DNA from: Hyposmocoma kahamanoa | Taxonomy: Eukaryota > Arthropoda > Insecta > Lepidoptera > Cosmopterigidae | Direction of reading: 5' to 3' | DNA length: 64,000 nucleotides | Assembly: GCF_003589595.1 (NCBI RefSeq) | Contig: NW_020654080.1 | Location: forward strand, 2,208,548 to 2,272,547 | Shown: positions 46,385-58,165 of the stretch, piece by piece | Numbering within the stretch: position 1 is the stretch's first letter | Layout of the letters: each line of letters opens with the position of its first letter | The notes under the pieces: generated by a model | What the model saw: the letters and a program-made list of their open reading frames with translations, nothing else | What the model was told of the DNA's origin: nothing | Database searches by the model: none | Position numbers and translations under genes: made by a program

Positions 46385-46705
46385 ATTTTTTTTATTGAAT
46401 TGATATTCAATTATTTTTTGTGAAATTACTCCACTAGTTTGTTATAATTATTAATACAAAGATCGAACACTCAGAAAAAACACTCAGAAAAAATTCCTTC
46501 GATCCGGTCGGATTCGAACCGACGTCTTCTTGCATACCGTGCCAGACGCTATACCAACTAAGCCACGGAACGAATCAACGGACCTCACGAATCTTTAGAT
46601 TCGTGAGGTTGAAAACGTCGATTCGACGAAGACGTCGGTTCGAATCCGACCGGATCGAAGGAATTTTTTCTGAGTGTTCGATCTTTGTATTAATAATAAT
46701 AATAA
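46385..46705. mobile_element. inverted pair of SINE-1 copies with central palindrome
   Basis: A minus-strand copy (46385-46592; B box near 46511, A box near 46555) meets a plus-strand copy (46595-46705; B box GGTTCGAATCC, A box deleted). The junction at 46582-46609 is a perfect palindrome: 13-bp arms ACCTCACGAATCT / AGATTCGTGAGGT and a 2-nt loop. Confidence 0.85.
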
Positions 46706-47369
46706 ATAAAATATTTTTTAAATTTATTCTCTTTTTATTTAACATATTTATTTACATAGTTACAAAATTATGTAATAAATTCTTTCCTATGTACAACATT
46801 ACGTGTAACGACGTATCTGTTCGAAAATTTCGCTTCAAAACTACGTGATCACCAGTTTCGTATGTTTTTTAATTAGTCCACTTCTGATTATAGGCAACGA
46901 AGATGAAGCAATCCTTTTTTGGTGATTAAACTATTATTTTTATGTAAAAGTTATGCAGAAGCAGCTACGAGATATTAAATATTAGATTTTATTTCTAACT
47001 ACTATGTTTCTCAATTAACTGACCTAGGTAAAATCAAGCGCATATCAAGTATGACACTTAAGATTTTGGACAGTCCTTATTTAGAGTATATAATAGAGCT
47101 GAATTTAAATATTTAGTATTAATGGCGATACTAAAGGTTAAGGTTCTTATTCAAAACATCATAACTAAAGACGTCTAATTCTGTAATCATCGAAAATAAT
47201 GCTTTCAAATTTAAAAATTCCGTATCATTTTCGTTCATTGTTACTTTTGTTCTATTGATCCTGATCTTTCCAAACATTTGTATGGAAATGTAGCTCGTGG
47301 ATATGGTATATACTATACAAGTTAAGTAATAAAACAAGAATGTTAGCTAATTCTTTAGGTAAATAGGTT

Positions 47370-47570
47370 AGTAACAATGGAGCTCCATAATGATAGAGTT
47401 CGTCCGGGGAAATTTCTTTTTTTATAACACCAAGTGACGGGACGAACAAGTCGTGCGCCTGGTGGTTAGCGACACGCCTATTCATAATCGAACAGATCTG
47501 AAGGACACTGTTATACCATGTGCTTGTAATTTCACCAGCACCTGTACCCTTCAAAACCGAAACGCAGTGG
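47370..47570. repeat. two family B fragments, head to tail inverted
   Basis: 47376-47415 (+) is a head (GAGCTCC, AGTTCGTCCGGGG). 47416-47565 (-) is a tail (AAGTGACGGGACGAACAAGT) followed by a deleted core. A TAGATAGATA run follows at 47570-47592. Confidence 0.75.
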
Positions 47571-47579
47571 ATAGATAAA

Positions 47580-47745
47580 TAGATAGATAAACACTTTATC
47601 ACTAGTATAACACAAATACAGATTGAATACAACAGGAAAAATAAAACATTTTTGTTATAGCAGTGAAATGGCGCTTATTCAGCATATGCCTAAGTTCCCT
47701 AAGGCGCTGGTTTTCAGTCAGAACTGCCGAGAGGTACTAAATCTA
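47580..47745 (+). repeat. interspersed repeat shared with 17.9 kb
   Basis: The inverted counterpart of 17860-18035, containing AGCAGTGAAATGGCGCTTAT and AAGGCGCTGGTTTTCAGTCA, next to a (GATA)n run. Confidence 0.6.
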
Positions 47746-48047
47746 GAAGTTCTTTGTAATGAAAGATCTAACAAACGGCTAGGAGGGAAATTCTTCATTA
47801 AAATAATAAATGCAATAAAATGTGAATAGTTTATCTAAAGGACCTATTGAATATGTAAGTGCATGTGTGGATTTGAATACACAAGTGTAACTGTAAGTGA
47901 AAATAATGGTTGTGAATATGTTTTGGTGTAATAAATCAAAGTAAAAAGTGTATATTTAGAAAGGCTACGAAGAAGAGTATAGGGGGATATGAAAACTAAT
48001 ATTAATATTCAACATATTAGACAGATTCTTGTATGCTCATATTGCGG

Positions 48048-48140
48048 TAAGTAATGCTCACATTACTGCCTGGCGGCAGAAATAGGTAAGGTGGCAGTAC
48101 TACCCTGGACGAACACTTTCACCAGGAGCTCTTCTGCAAC
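48048..48140 (-). repeat. family B head fragment
   Basis: It contains AGTAATGCTCACATTACTGC, GGTAAGGTGGCAGTACTACC and CACCAGGAGCTCTTCTGC. Confidence 0.8.
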
Positions 48141-48671
48141 TATATCTCAGGGTCACGTGCGCAGTGCCACCCCACTCATTTTCTCAGTTGATAAACATAG
48201 AAAAGCACAAGATGCAGTACTAACTACGTACAAATATACGAAGTCAGTTGTTTACATCACATAATCAACACAGACGACTTATTTGTAACTTTACTTGATA
48301 TCATAAGAAAACATAGTAAGTATTAGGGTAAGGTAGGGTAAGAGGAATACCAGGGGAAGAGGGACTTGAAGCTTTAACTAATAATTTAAAAAGTTTAGCG
48401 ATTATAGTCTTCCAGTCGATACAACAGACTAACAAATTAGTGTAAATGATTTTAAAGAGATGTCGCTACGATGCTCCAAATATAAAAGGCGAGAAAATGA
48501 CATTTGACAGTTGTACAGACAGTAAGTATTGAATTTAGCGTAATTATTGTTAAAACATGTAAATTTAGAATGAAATAATCCCTTCATGAAACTTAGTCGA
48601 TTAGCACAAAAAAATTTATCAATTTTATTCATTTTTATGGTTAATCGTGTGACCAAAATATTGACCATACC

Positions 48672-48757
48672 AAAATTCCTTCGTTCCGGCCGGATTCGAA
48701 CCGACGTCTTCTAGCATACCGTGTCAGACGCTATACCAACTAAGCAACGGAACGAGT
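48672..48757 (-). mobile_element. tRNA-derived SINE-1, tRNA part only
   Basis: The inverted B box GGATTCGAACC and A box (CCAACTAAGCAACGG, one change) are present. The non-tRNA body is missing. It faces the plus-strand copy at 48818. Confidence 0.8.
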
Positions 48758-48817
48758 AGGAAGTAGTTTCACATAAAAAAATAATTGAATACCAATTGAA
48801 TAAAAATTTAGATACAA

Positions 48818-49160
48818 TGAATAGCGACAACTCTAGCGAGGGCTGGTAGCTGTAAAGGTACTCTAATTGGGTGACGAAATACTTAACATTTCTCATAGAT
48901 GGCGCTACGGCTAAAAACTCGTTGAAAAAACCAAATACAAAGATACGACGACAAACACATAGAAAAATTCGTGATGTCCGCTGGCACGTTCCGTGGCTTA
49001 GTTGGTATAGCGTCAAACACAGTATGCTAGAAGACGTCGATTCGAAGGAAGGAATTTTTTCTGAGTTCTCGATCTTTGTATTAATAATTATAACAAACTA
49101 GTGGAGTAATTTCACATATTAAAATAAATGAATATCAATTTAATAAAAAATTTTATACCA
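48818..49160 (+). mobile_element. tRNA-derived SINE-1, near full length
   Basis: It has the body AGCGACAACTCTAGCGAGG, the A box GTGGCTTAGTTGG near 48993, and a damaged B box (GATTCGAAGG, several bases lost). It ends in ACTAGTGGAGTAATTTCACA and an AT-rich end. This is the longest copy in the window. Confidence 0.85.
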
Positions 49161-49765
49161 AAATTGTTTTCACAAAAAAGACTTAATAGTTTCGGATTTC
49201 CCCATACTGTCCCATTTAACAAAAACACTCTGTATATATTTCACAGAAAGGTTTATCACACATCGCATCCGATATACTGCCATGCTACACAACCTGGTCT
49301 CAAACAAGGGGTTCCCCTGTTTGAAACCTTTGTACTCCTTATAAGTACCAGAGCAACGGAATCCAAACAGAAGCATTACCAGAATAACTAGGTCAAAACC
49401 ACTTAAGAAAAGTTAGTTCATTTCCGATATTGATTGTTAAAACGTGTAAAGCTGATGACAAAGGCATGTTTAGTGTGCTTTAAAATTCTTATAAACCTTT
49501 TTCTGTTCTTCCTAGAGCTCAAAACGTTTTATTCAAAGTAAAGTATGTTCTTCTTACCTCACCTGACTATACTCATATCCTTATAATTTGATAAAATTAT
49601 GAAAGGTAAACATGTTAAATAAAAACAAACTGAAAATAAAAGAAAACAATCGCTAAAACAATTTAGGGATGGAATAAAGTCCCGGGTCTCCATCAATATA
49701 ATGATTGATGTTTATCCTTTCGACATAATTCAATATACAAATTAACTGAAAAAGATCAGTAGCAA

Positions 49766-50051
49766 CATTGACTTACAATTATATGGACGTCGGGTCCGCG
49801 CTAAAAAGTGTCCGAACTTATAGGGCGTTAAAATCGTATACAGAGCGTCATTCACGCTTTAGTCTTCGTTTGTTCGACTGACAGCGAAGCAAGCAAAATT
49901 AGACAGTAATGCGATGACATTACAATTTAAATTCAACGTTTTAGCTTTTTCATATTCCTTTACATGTCACTACGTTTAAATAGGTTGACTTGGGACATTT
50001 TTTTCGTGGTTTTTGTATTAGACCCGTCGTCCATTTATTTGTAAGTCAATA
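49766..50051 (-). mobile_element. MITE-B copy 3
   Basis: A 286-bp copy in the opposite orientation to copy 1, nearly identical internally. The flanks are AGTAGCAA and AGTGGCAA (7 of 8 matching). The last terminal base has changed from G to A. Confidence 0.9.
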
Positions 50052-50411
50052 AGTGGCAATAACGAAATACGTCTTGACGCTTTTAATATTATATATTCCA
50101 TATCATTATATTGCTATGAAATTCTTAAGTGCATGTAAATTAATATCATTATTGATTGTATTAAATATTATGCAGCCTTCCCTTACCTCAGTTGCACCAC
50201 CATTAATCCAGTGTAATACCTCATTCTCTAATTTATTTTCAATATAGCTGCTTTGAATATTTTATTTTTATTTTGTTTTTTTTTTCGCGTATAATTAATG
50301 GATTGGTCAAAAAGACAGTGCTGGTTTTGCCACTAATAAATTTGAAATAGAGAAAAAACTTTTTCCTTTTAAAATTTTATATTTATTATCTGTGGTCGTT
50401 TAAAAATATTA

Positions 50412-50833
50412 TTTTCACCTCAGCAGCTCGAACAAGGCTATTTTGCTGTGTGAAATCAGTGAGCAAAACCTTATTTTGCTCACTCCGTGAGAAAAAGTAG
50501 CTTTTTGCTTTTTAAGTGGAGACTTGTCATTTAATGCGAAGGGGTCTAATACAAATTCGACATATTTCAAAATCAGTCGCTCCGTCCCTTTCACTTCATT
50601 ACAAGAAAAAGGAAAAAGAAAATTATGGTTTATTCGTACTTCGATATTTAAGCTACATAGTAGACCCCCACAAAATGGCTGAACGAGTGCACGTTCGGAA
50701 ACTCGTCAATTCATCTAAAAGATAAATTATGTGAGAAATACAAATACGATACAATGATGCATTTGCTTTCATGACGTGTTTTTATTACTTGTCCCTTTAG
50801 TATATATATATGTTCTCGCTGCTGAGGTGAAAA
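50412..50833. mobile_element. MITE-E, 422 bp with ~22-bp terminal inverted repeats
   Basis: The left end TTTTCACCTCAGCAGC and the right end GCTGCTGAGGTGAAAA are exact inverts, and the match continues through GAACA. The interior carries a second palindromic run (GAGCAAAACCTTATTTTGCTC). No clear target duplication. A separate palindromic tract follows directly (50848-51005). Confidence 0.7.
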
Positions 50834-50847
50834 GTTGTATGTATCAC

Positions 50848-51005
50848 GCGAGAGCAAAGTTATTTTGCAGCTCGTATTTTTGAGTCCCTCGCTTCGCTCA
50901 AGATTCTAATTCTGAATCACTCGCTACGCTCGTGATTCAACTATAGAATCTTTCGCTTGCTCAGGACTAAAAAACAGCACTCGCACCAAAAAACGACTTT
51001 GCTCT
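50848..51005. repeat. palindromic tract with CGCTTCGCTC-type motifs
   Basis: GAGAGCAAAGT at the left is inverted at the right end (ACTTTGCTCTC). Between them are three related motifs: TCGCTTCGCTCAAGATTC, TCGCTACGCTCGTGATTC and TCGCTTGCTCAGGAC. It looks like a fold-back element adjoining MITE-E. Confidence 0.6.
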
Positions 51006-51098
51006 CTTGTTGAACAAATAACTATTTATTTTGAACGCTGGCATACGCCACTGCCGCGCAGAGGATGTTTATTCAAATGTTTGCTTGATTGTTTTTTA

Positions 51099-51270
51099 GG
51101 AAATTAAACTATTTTTCCGGATTTAAATCGCGCATATTTGTTTTTTCAAACAAACCGACGTTTCGGGCCCTTTACAGGTCCCATGGTCACGGTTGACTGA
51201 GGTGGTACAGTCTTCAACCAGTTATGTCTAATATTAATGCAATTAAATCCGGAAAAATAGTTTCATTTCC
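51099..51270. repeat. TA-flanked inverted repeat (CTATTTTTCCGGATTT ends)
   Basis: The left end GGAAATTAAACTATTTTTCC and the inverted right end match over about 28 bp with few changes. TA lies outside both. The loop holds ACCGACGTTTCGGGCCCTTT and ACAGGTCCCATGG. Confidence 0.6.
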
Positions 51271-51970
51271 TATGTGTAACAATCGCGAAAACCTAAGAAC
51301 TCGATATGGTTGTTTTTTGTTATGTTTTTTATTTACTTTGTTATTTTCTTTCTTTCTGTGTTTTTTGTGTTGTGGCGTAGAAATAAATGATTTCTATTCT
51401 ATTCTCTTCATTAAAAATAAAGCAGAAATGTTTTATGTTTTAAATTTGTGAAAAAGGCCCAGAACTGGTGAATCGTAAGTAGTGTGTCTGATATGAGAGT
51501 ATGTAGTGTGTGTTATATTTCATAATAATAATGCCAACAACAACATATTTTCAAAGCCGTTAAAAACTATTGAAGTTAGGTTGAAATGTATTACCTCGTC
51601 CACTGTATTTACCCGACATAGACCCTTCAGATTTTCACTTGTTTCTTGCCAACGACGCGCGCCGTAAACGCGTAATCGTATCAAACACGCGCAAAAATCG
51701 CGTTGCAAGCAAGAAGCTTGTGTACTCCACTGAAGTTTACACTTAGAAGTTTATGTAGCTCCATTTGAAAAAGATAACTGAAATTAACAAATAAAACTAA
51801 AATTAAGGCTATCTTTTCTCAAAATGCGCGATACATACGCGCGCGTCTACGGCGTGTATACGTGTAGATGATGCGCGTTTCCGGTGCGTATAAACTACGC
51901 CGTGTGCATATGCCTTAGCTGTATTTTATAAGTAAAGATGGCCATTAATTCTAAATTGAAATTGCCAATT

Positions 51971-53814
51971 TGTAATTGTTTAAAGTTTTATTTTTTTTAA
52001 TGATTTTCATTTATACTTAGACACCGCACGGACTTTTAGGTCACTTCAAAATTTTTTTTCCTATATAGTCAACAATGACAGGTAATGAATTTGAAATGAT
52101 TACGTAAAATCTATTAACTCCAATAGCACGTTCACAGCACATGTAATACTTTTGAGATACGCATTTTCGCCATTCAACCGCATTTGCAAAATACATTCAA
52201 ATTATAAGGAATCAGAGTTTCACTCGGGGCTGTAATTGGCGCAGAATTACGATATCCGAACGGTAATTTACGCACTTTTCAATAATCGCTGAGATACACG
52301 ATTTTGGTACTCCAGGCGTGAAGATATTGTCGTTTTATTCTTTAATTCTTAGGCCTGCCTTAATAAATTCATCTAATAATACATGCTACAGAAATATTAT
52401 TAATTTCAGAACAAAAACATAATGAAATTATAACTGTTTTTGTAATAAAAAAATCGACCTCAAAAATTCGTGGAATTACATCCATTTGCTTTATTGAAAT
52501 CGGCTACCGGAAAGTGCACGAAATCGGACTCATCCCCTAGTTTGCCACCCTTAGAGGTAGAATATTTTCTTCCAATTTAAATGGGACTAATAATACTCTT
52601 TCCAACGAAAAAAGGATCACCAAAATCGATTCACAAATAAGTAATCGCGTAACATAAATTCAAAAAAATACAGTCCAATTGAGAATTTTTTGAAGTCGGT
52701 TAGAAAGACACCAAGGCGAGCTTTTTATTGGTTAACATAAAAAAGTGACAACATGGGCTGATGTAGGATTGATCGCTTTTGCACGTTGTTTATATTCCAG
52801 TCGTTTCTAAACAATATTTGTGGTAAATTAGGTTGATTTAAATGGGATCAAGATTGAGGTACGCTCTTTCCAACAAAAAAAAAGTCATTAAAATCGATTC
52901 ACGAATAGCCGGAGTAATCCCGTAACAAAAAAAAACAGAAGGCGGCTTTATTGCTAGATTACAATCTATGTACTTTCACTGAGATGTTTGCGATTTAAAG
53001 CTCTGATATTCTCTTGCACTCCAGTATGTCTTACCATCGAGTATATAACCAGAAATAGAGCCGAAATAAGGGTCATACATTCCTGGTAACTTATCATCGA
53101 TACATCACTTATAAATATCAAATCTCATTTGCACTGAAGTATATATAGCATCAACAACTGACCTGTGTGTACGTCTCCGTATATTCCAATAAAATATTCT
53201 ATATTTATTGTAATAAAGATAATATCTCTAACAATGGCGTGCTGTTCTAATCGGTGGTGTGGGAAAAACAGCAAAACATCTAATTACAAAACAAACAGAA
53301 TCAAATTTCATCGGTAATTAAATATTAAATATGTATTTTTGCAATTTTCGTCCATTATGCTGGCCAATCGGAGCGCAGTTGTCACAGTAATGATTTGGCA
53401 GAATAGTTTTCAAATGAATTAAATGACATTTCGTCTCTATTTATGGTTATATACTGGATGTCTTAAACCAATGCTTGCAATGCAAAAGACTGAAGATTGT
53501 ATCTAATTATAATATATATTTATAAATTATGAACATGTCATAAACTATGAATAATATATGATACATAAATTTGGGTAAACATCTCACATATTTATTATTT
53601 AGTCATTGCATAACACACTATTTGTTAATTATGTGTATTTGATTGCGTACATAGAAATGTCAGTGTCTCGTGTGTGGTGTTTGTTTGGTGCGCCTGAGAC
53701 GCACTCCACGGGCTCCACACAATACCAAGAAAAATTTTTAAAAGTGACCAAAAAGTCCGTGCGGTAACTAAGTATAAAAGAAAATCATTAAAAAATCAAA
53801 CTTTATCAATTACA
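51971..53814. mobile_element. candidate TIR element with ~90-bp inverted ends
   Basis: 51971-52065 and 53725-53814 are inverted copies sharing TTAATGATTTTC, then a region with ACCGCACGGACTTTT and GGTCAC. The 1.65-kb interior holds an ACCGACYTC repeat (52454-52701) and a partial one, but no open reading frame. It may be one non-autonomous element with nested inserts, or two inverted solo copies of a shorter repeat. Confidence 0.5.
52454..52701 (+). repeat. ACCGACYTC-ended repeat
   Basis: A full unit from TCGACCTCAAAAATTCG to TGAAGTCGGTTAG. The 130 bp that follow (52710-52840) are shared, inverted, with 59390-59550, so the two loci share a larger composite. A second partial unit is at 52845-52935. 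Confidence 0.75.
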
Positions 53815-53939
53815 TGCTGAGTGGTTTCTCATTCACTATCTTAATTTTAGTTTTAATAAATTTTTGTTTATTTTGTAAGTACAATATAAAATGAACGGTA
53901 CTGAATAAATTTTTCTTTCCTTCTTTCTTATTTCATCTG

Positions 53940-54012
53940 CTACGGACAGACGTGTCGCTTACCACCAGGCGCACGACGTGTTCGTCCCATCCCTTGATAT
54001 AAAAAAATTGCA
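53940..54012 (+). repeat. family B tail fragment
   Basis: GACAGACGTGTCGCTTACCA to CATCCCTTGATATAAAAAAA. Confidence 0.75.
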
Positions 54013-54249
54013 TACTTTTATTACATTTTTTTATATAGTAGGGCTAGTACGACAGGGCGCGACTTGCCCGAGAACGACATCTCAGCACGAGATCTCTATA
54101 CGAGAATAGCACCCTGGACTGGATGTACTGGGCAGTGCAGAGGAGTGTATTCCATTTCTCTGGTACTCATTATACCGAGAACTCCCTAGTTTGAGACCTG
54201 GTGAATGTTGTGGTTGTTTGGAACATTATTGTTTTTTATATTTTTTATA

Positions 54250-54560
54250 AATAATAGACACACGTTTGGACACAATCTCACTTGATGTTAAGCGATGATG
54301 ACCGACAATAGTACGCGTTTATCTAAAAAATGCCTATTCACTCTAACCTTAAATAGCCCCAAATTTGTACTCAGGAAATACAGATTAGTATTCCATTCCT
54401 TTGCCGTACGCATCAGAAAGGAGCAAAGCATTTAGTGCAAATGGATGGTATATCAATGACATAAGGATGGGTTGTTCCGGACCTTCTACTCGACCGGAGG
54501 AGGAACGGTGAGGGTGGAACTATATTAAAAAGTTCCTGCGCACACTCCTCGAAATATATC
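54250..54560 (-). mobile_element. LINE 3' end relic, partner of 36.1 kb
   Basis: It has the same order of blocks as 36037-36245 (AATCTCACTTGATGTTAAGC, ATGCCTATTCACTCTAACC, CCGGACCTTCTACTCGACCG) with an additional ~60 bp (ACTCAGGAAATACAG to GCATCAGAAAGG) missing from that copy. Confidence 0.65.
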
Positions 54561-54955
54561 CGATAGAAAATCGACAAGCAGGTTACTTCTGCGATGGTCG
54601 AGATTGTGTAGCTCCGACGACGCTACAAGTGAGTTGTTCTTAATAAGTCTTAAGTTATTATATACCTGATTTATTTTTATCTAAAACATGTATTCGATAT
54701 TTTATTGTTTTCACTATAGAAAAAACATTCTACTAAAGTCCAAGAAAAACACTTGCAATAAATTAAAAAGGAGAGACTTTCAATGAGGCGGCGCAAGCGC
54801 AGTCGGTAATGACGTATAATGTATGCGCGTGATATGAATAAATAATATCGATCGCAATGAACCGCTACGCAGGTAGTTAATATGTTTTTAAAATATGTTT
54901 ATTATTGCCTACAAAAGGTTATCACATAAATAAATTATAGTTTTTTGCTAGAGAC

Positions 54956-55190
54956 AAGCCTTGCTAGCCTAATGGTTGAACCTACCGTCTCTCAAGGAGG
55001 GTTCGGCTCCGAGTTCACCTTTGTGTTTTCAGAATTTATGTGCGAAACTTAATTTGAAATTTACCATGAGCTTTGACGGTGAAAGAAGAAGGTTCACAAT
55101 CCACGGAAAACGTATTAAGTTAACCTAAGTGACTTATGCCCAGCAGTGGAACATGTGTTGTACAAGTTGGGTTGATGTTGTTTTTGCTAC
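54956..55190 (+). mobile_element. tRNA-derived SINE-3 variant
   Basis: It starts GCCTTGCTAGCCTAATGGTT, with GGGTTCGGCTCCGAG as the B-box region. It ends with CCCAGCAGTGGAACATGTG and GGGTTGATGTTG. Tail-only fragments of this family are at 4124-4165 (-), 10145-10200 (+), 26085-26130 (-) and 29005-29045 (+). Confidence 0.7.
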
Positions 55191-55609
55191 GCTTAAGATG
55201 TTTAAAAAAACAAGAGTATATTTCTTTGCAATTGCCATTGTTATAAGGTTGAACATCAGCTGACCGCGCAAGATAAGAATTTAAAATTGTTTGTAATGAC
55301 CACCAAGTGCTGCACATTGCAAAATTTACCATCTGGCGACACACAGAGTAATAGCTACTTTAACTCGCGGTCATACGGTTCAATTTTGTTACACAAACAA
55401 TTTAACGATGACCTCGGTGGCATAATTTAGTTGCAGTGTGAGCGCTGGCTAGGGTGGCTCGGGATCGATTCCAGCTATTTATAAATTATGAAAAGCACGT
55501 CTGATAAATTGGTTCTGGCCACAGGGCCAGTACAGGGAGAGTCCAGACTCTGGTTCTCCGTCCGACAATGTCAAAGTATGAAGCTTCATCCACATCAAGT
55601 GTCTTTTAA

Positions 55610-55780
55610 CTGCCTCCGTGGCCGAACGGTTACCATGCCAGACAAATAGAGAAATATTTGGCCTATATTTATTTCTCTCGTGAGTTTGATTGTAATTTGT
55701 GGTTGTCTATGCGCGTGTCCGCGACACAGGGTTTTCCTAGTGCGGGGCTATGTTGAGTGTGTGCGTTATTATTATTATTT
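55610..55780 (+). mobile_element. tRNA-derived SINE-2, B box deleted
   Basis: The A-box half TGCCTCCGTGGCCGAACGG is present. About 30 bp including the B box are missing (CCAGACAAATAGAGAAATAT), and the body and ATT tail follow. Confidence 0.85.
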
Positions 55781-55834
55781 TAATTGCAGTAATTTTTTCG
55801 GACGAACGTCAGATGGAGAACGAAAATAGACCCC

Positions 55835-56115
55835 GAGAGAAGTACTGCCACCTTACCTATTTCTGCCGCCAAACACTAATATAAACATTGCTATGTTTCG
55901 GTTTTGAAGGCTAAGGATTCTGGTGAAATTCACCAGACACGCACATGGGACTTGTTAACTTAGGTCTCAGGGTGACAGGCACGGTGGCAGTGCCCTTAAG
56001 ATCTTTGCGATTTAAAGCTCTGCTACTGTTATGGATAAACACGTCCCTTACGACCAGGCGCACGACCGCACCCACACTCATTCACACACATTCACTTGGT
56101 ATTATATAAAAAAGA
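55835..56115 (+). repeat. family B repeat
   Basis: Nearly complete from GAGAAGTACTGCCACCTTAC to the A run. A short CACACTCATTCACACACATT insertion lies just before the CACTTGGTATTATA end. Confidence 0.8.
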
Positions 56116-56486
56116 ACCACCGCACTTGATGTGAATCAGAAAATAATTATTAATAAATCACCGTTAAACTACAATAACGTGAACTACATTTTTCGTGTCA
56201 TGTAAATTCCTTAAAAGTATCCTCAATAAAGTGAGTCTTGAGGCTTGTCCTTTAGTTAAGGTCACGTGGTTTATTGTGGCACTTTCTTCTTGACCTTTTA
56301 CGGTACAGTCCGTTGCGTAATTCTTGTTAAAGAAATTTGACGGAATTATTTTCATAAATTGATTTATTATTGAATTATATATAAAGCCTAATAAACCTAT
56401 TGGAAGGATGGTATCTGAATTTACGAGGTCGACGATTGATATCCCTGTTGTGGCACATACCTATTACGTTTATTTCCAAGTTACAT

Positions 56487-56640
56487 TAGGGATGCACGAT
56501 TTTTTGCATTGAATCAATTTTTTGGATCGTAATTTTATTGATCATATGCCTCTGAATCGATCCACAGATCGGATCATATGCTTTTGAATCAAACTCATAA
56601 AAGTCGTTTCAAAATTATTTTTTATAAAATAAAAATAACC
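56487..56640 (+). mobile_element. hAT-like terminal fragment
   Basis: It starts TAGGGATGCACGATTTTTTG, resembling the TAGGGATG ends of hAT elements, and is homologous for about 150 bp to the inverted fragment at 61085-61232. Left flank AGTTACAT. Confidence 0.6.
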
Positions 56641-56774
56641 TTATATAATAAATTTTCGGCTTCAATCGGTTAGGACTTTCATTTAGAATGATATTAACCA
56701 GTGAAAAAAGATATTCACATTGCACATAAGTAGCGATAATCGCCAAATATCGTAGACTCATTGTACTTAGTTGT

Positions 56775-56965
56775 TGTCCAACTACTAACAATAATGTCAG
56801 CATTACTGTGTTTCGGTTTTGAAGGGTGCTGGTCAAATTACAGGCAAATTAATAAAGAGACGGAACGAACAAGTCGTGCTCCTGGTGGTACGCGACGCGT
56901 ATATCCATAACAGTTGAGTGCCACACAAGAACTTTAAATCGCAAAAATCTGAGGGGCACTGCCAT
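56775..56965. repeat. two family B fragments, inverted
   Basis: 56786-56850 (+) carries TTACTGTGTTTCGGTTTTGA. 56856-56965 (-) carries ACGGAACGAACAAGTCGTGC and GAGGGGCACTGCCA. They meet tail to middle. Confidence 0.7.
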
Positions 56966-57624
56966 CCCATATGTAATAGTATGTACGAAAAGTCGGTTGA
57001 CAAAGCTTCATCAGCCATTTCAATGCTTAAGTACAGGCTCTTCCAAGTGTCTATCTTTGCGGGTCTTTGCCAATTTATTTTTTTTATATATTTCTAAGCA
57101 ATACAGCCCATTAGTAAATACCATACTGAAATATTTGGTGCTGACTGTACATGTCTTGATACGATCGCAATCGAGAGCAGGTCCGCTGCAACGAGAGCAA
57201 TTAATGACCTTACAATTTTGCTGAATTTATTGCTTTGGGTGAAAACTCAGATCCGGAGTTAGTGATGGACGTATTTTGAAATACCTATTTTAAAATGAAA
57301 TTGTTATTTTTGAATTTGTTTGTTTTTTGTAACAAAAGTAACGTTTCGGACCCTTTACAGGTCTCATGACCATGGCTTAGTTGACTAGATTCGAAAAAAT
57401 AATTTATTTTCAATGTGTACCAAGATACAGTATGACACTAATTTAAAAAATAAAGCCACACATGATGTAAAACTTCTTTTATTCGATAAATAAAGATAAT
57501 ACTTGCCGGAGTAACACGAAGAGTCTCTTGTAGGGACTTATTTGTGAGACACAGGATAATGATCATGTATTCGTTGTATTTATATGGAATAATCACATTC
57601 ATATGAAAAAATTTACACAATTTT

Positions 57625-57830
57625 GCTCCACAGGACGACTGAGGGTCGTACCGCGACGGTTAGCACTCACTGAAAAAAATCCGCGCGTAATCGGCCCGGC
57701 TTATTATGAGCACCTACCCGTTGACTTAAAAAACGAGCCTAATGATGAAACATTTGATCGTCGACTGAAAGACTTTTTGTTGGATAATGCGTATTATTCC
57801 ACTGAAGAATATAGGGACATGGTCTTGTAA
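57625..57830 (+). pseudogene. Jockey-type LINE ORF C-terminus
   Basis: The open stretch GRLRVVPRRLALTEKNPRVI, GPAYYEHLPVDLKNEPNDET, FDRRLKDFLLDNAYYSTEEY then RDMVL-stop matches the end of Jockey-group ORF2 (NP...G..LYN.LP..LK....... F...LK..LL..AYYS..E). The frame is intact to the stop but truncated at the 5' side. An AT-rich 3' region with TAATAAAATAAATCTAAAATC lies at 58110-58140. Confidence 0.75.
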
Positions 57831-58165
57831 TATATGTTGTAATTTATAGATTATTAGGTATAGATATTATTTTACAGAAATGAATAAATTACATAAACTT
57901 TATGCATACAATCATTATATTGAACTAATTATTATTATATTATCTAATATGTTCCTACATTATTTCACATAACTACATTGACTACGTTAAAATTACGTAG
58001 TACAAAACTTGTACTGGATATTTGTAATTTTTTGAAATATAACATTTATTACTATTTGTAACGGTTCTTGTAATACAATATATTGTATATAATAATGTAA
58101 AGTTCACAAGATAATAAAATAAATCTAAAATCTAAATCTAAACCTAATTACATTATAATAAAAAA

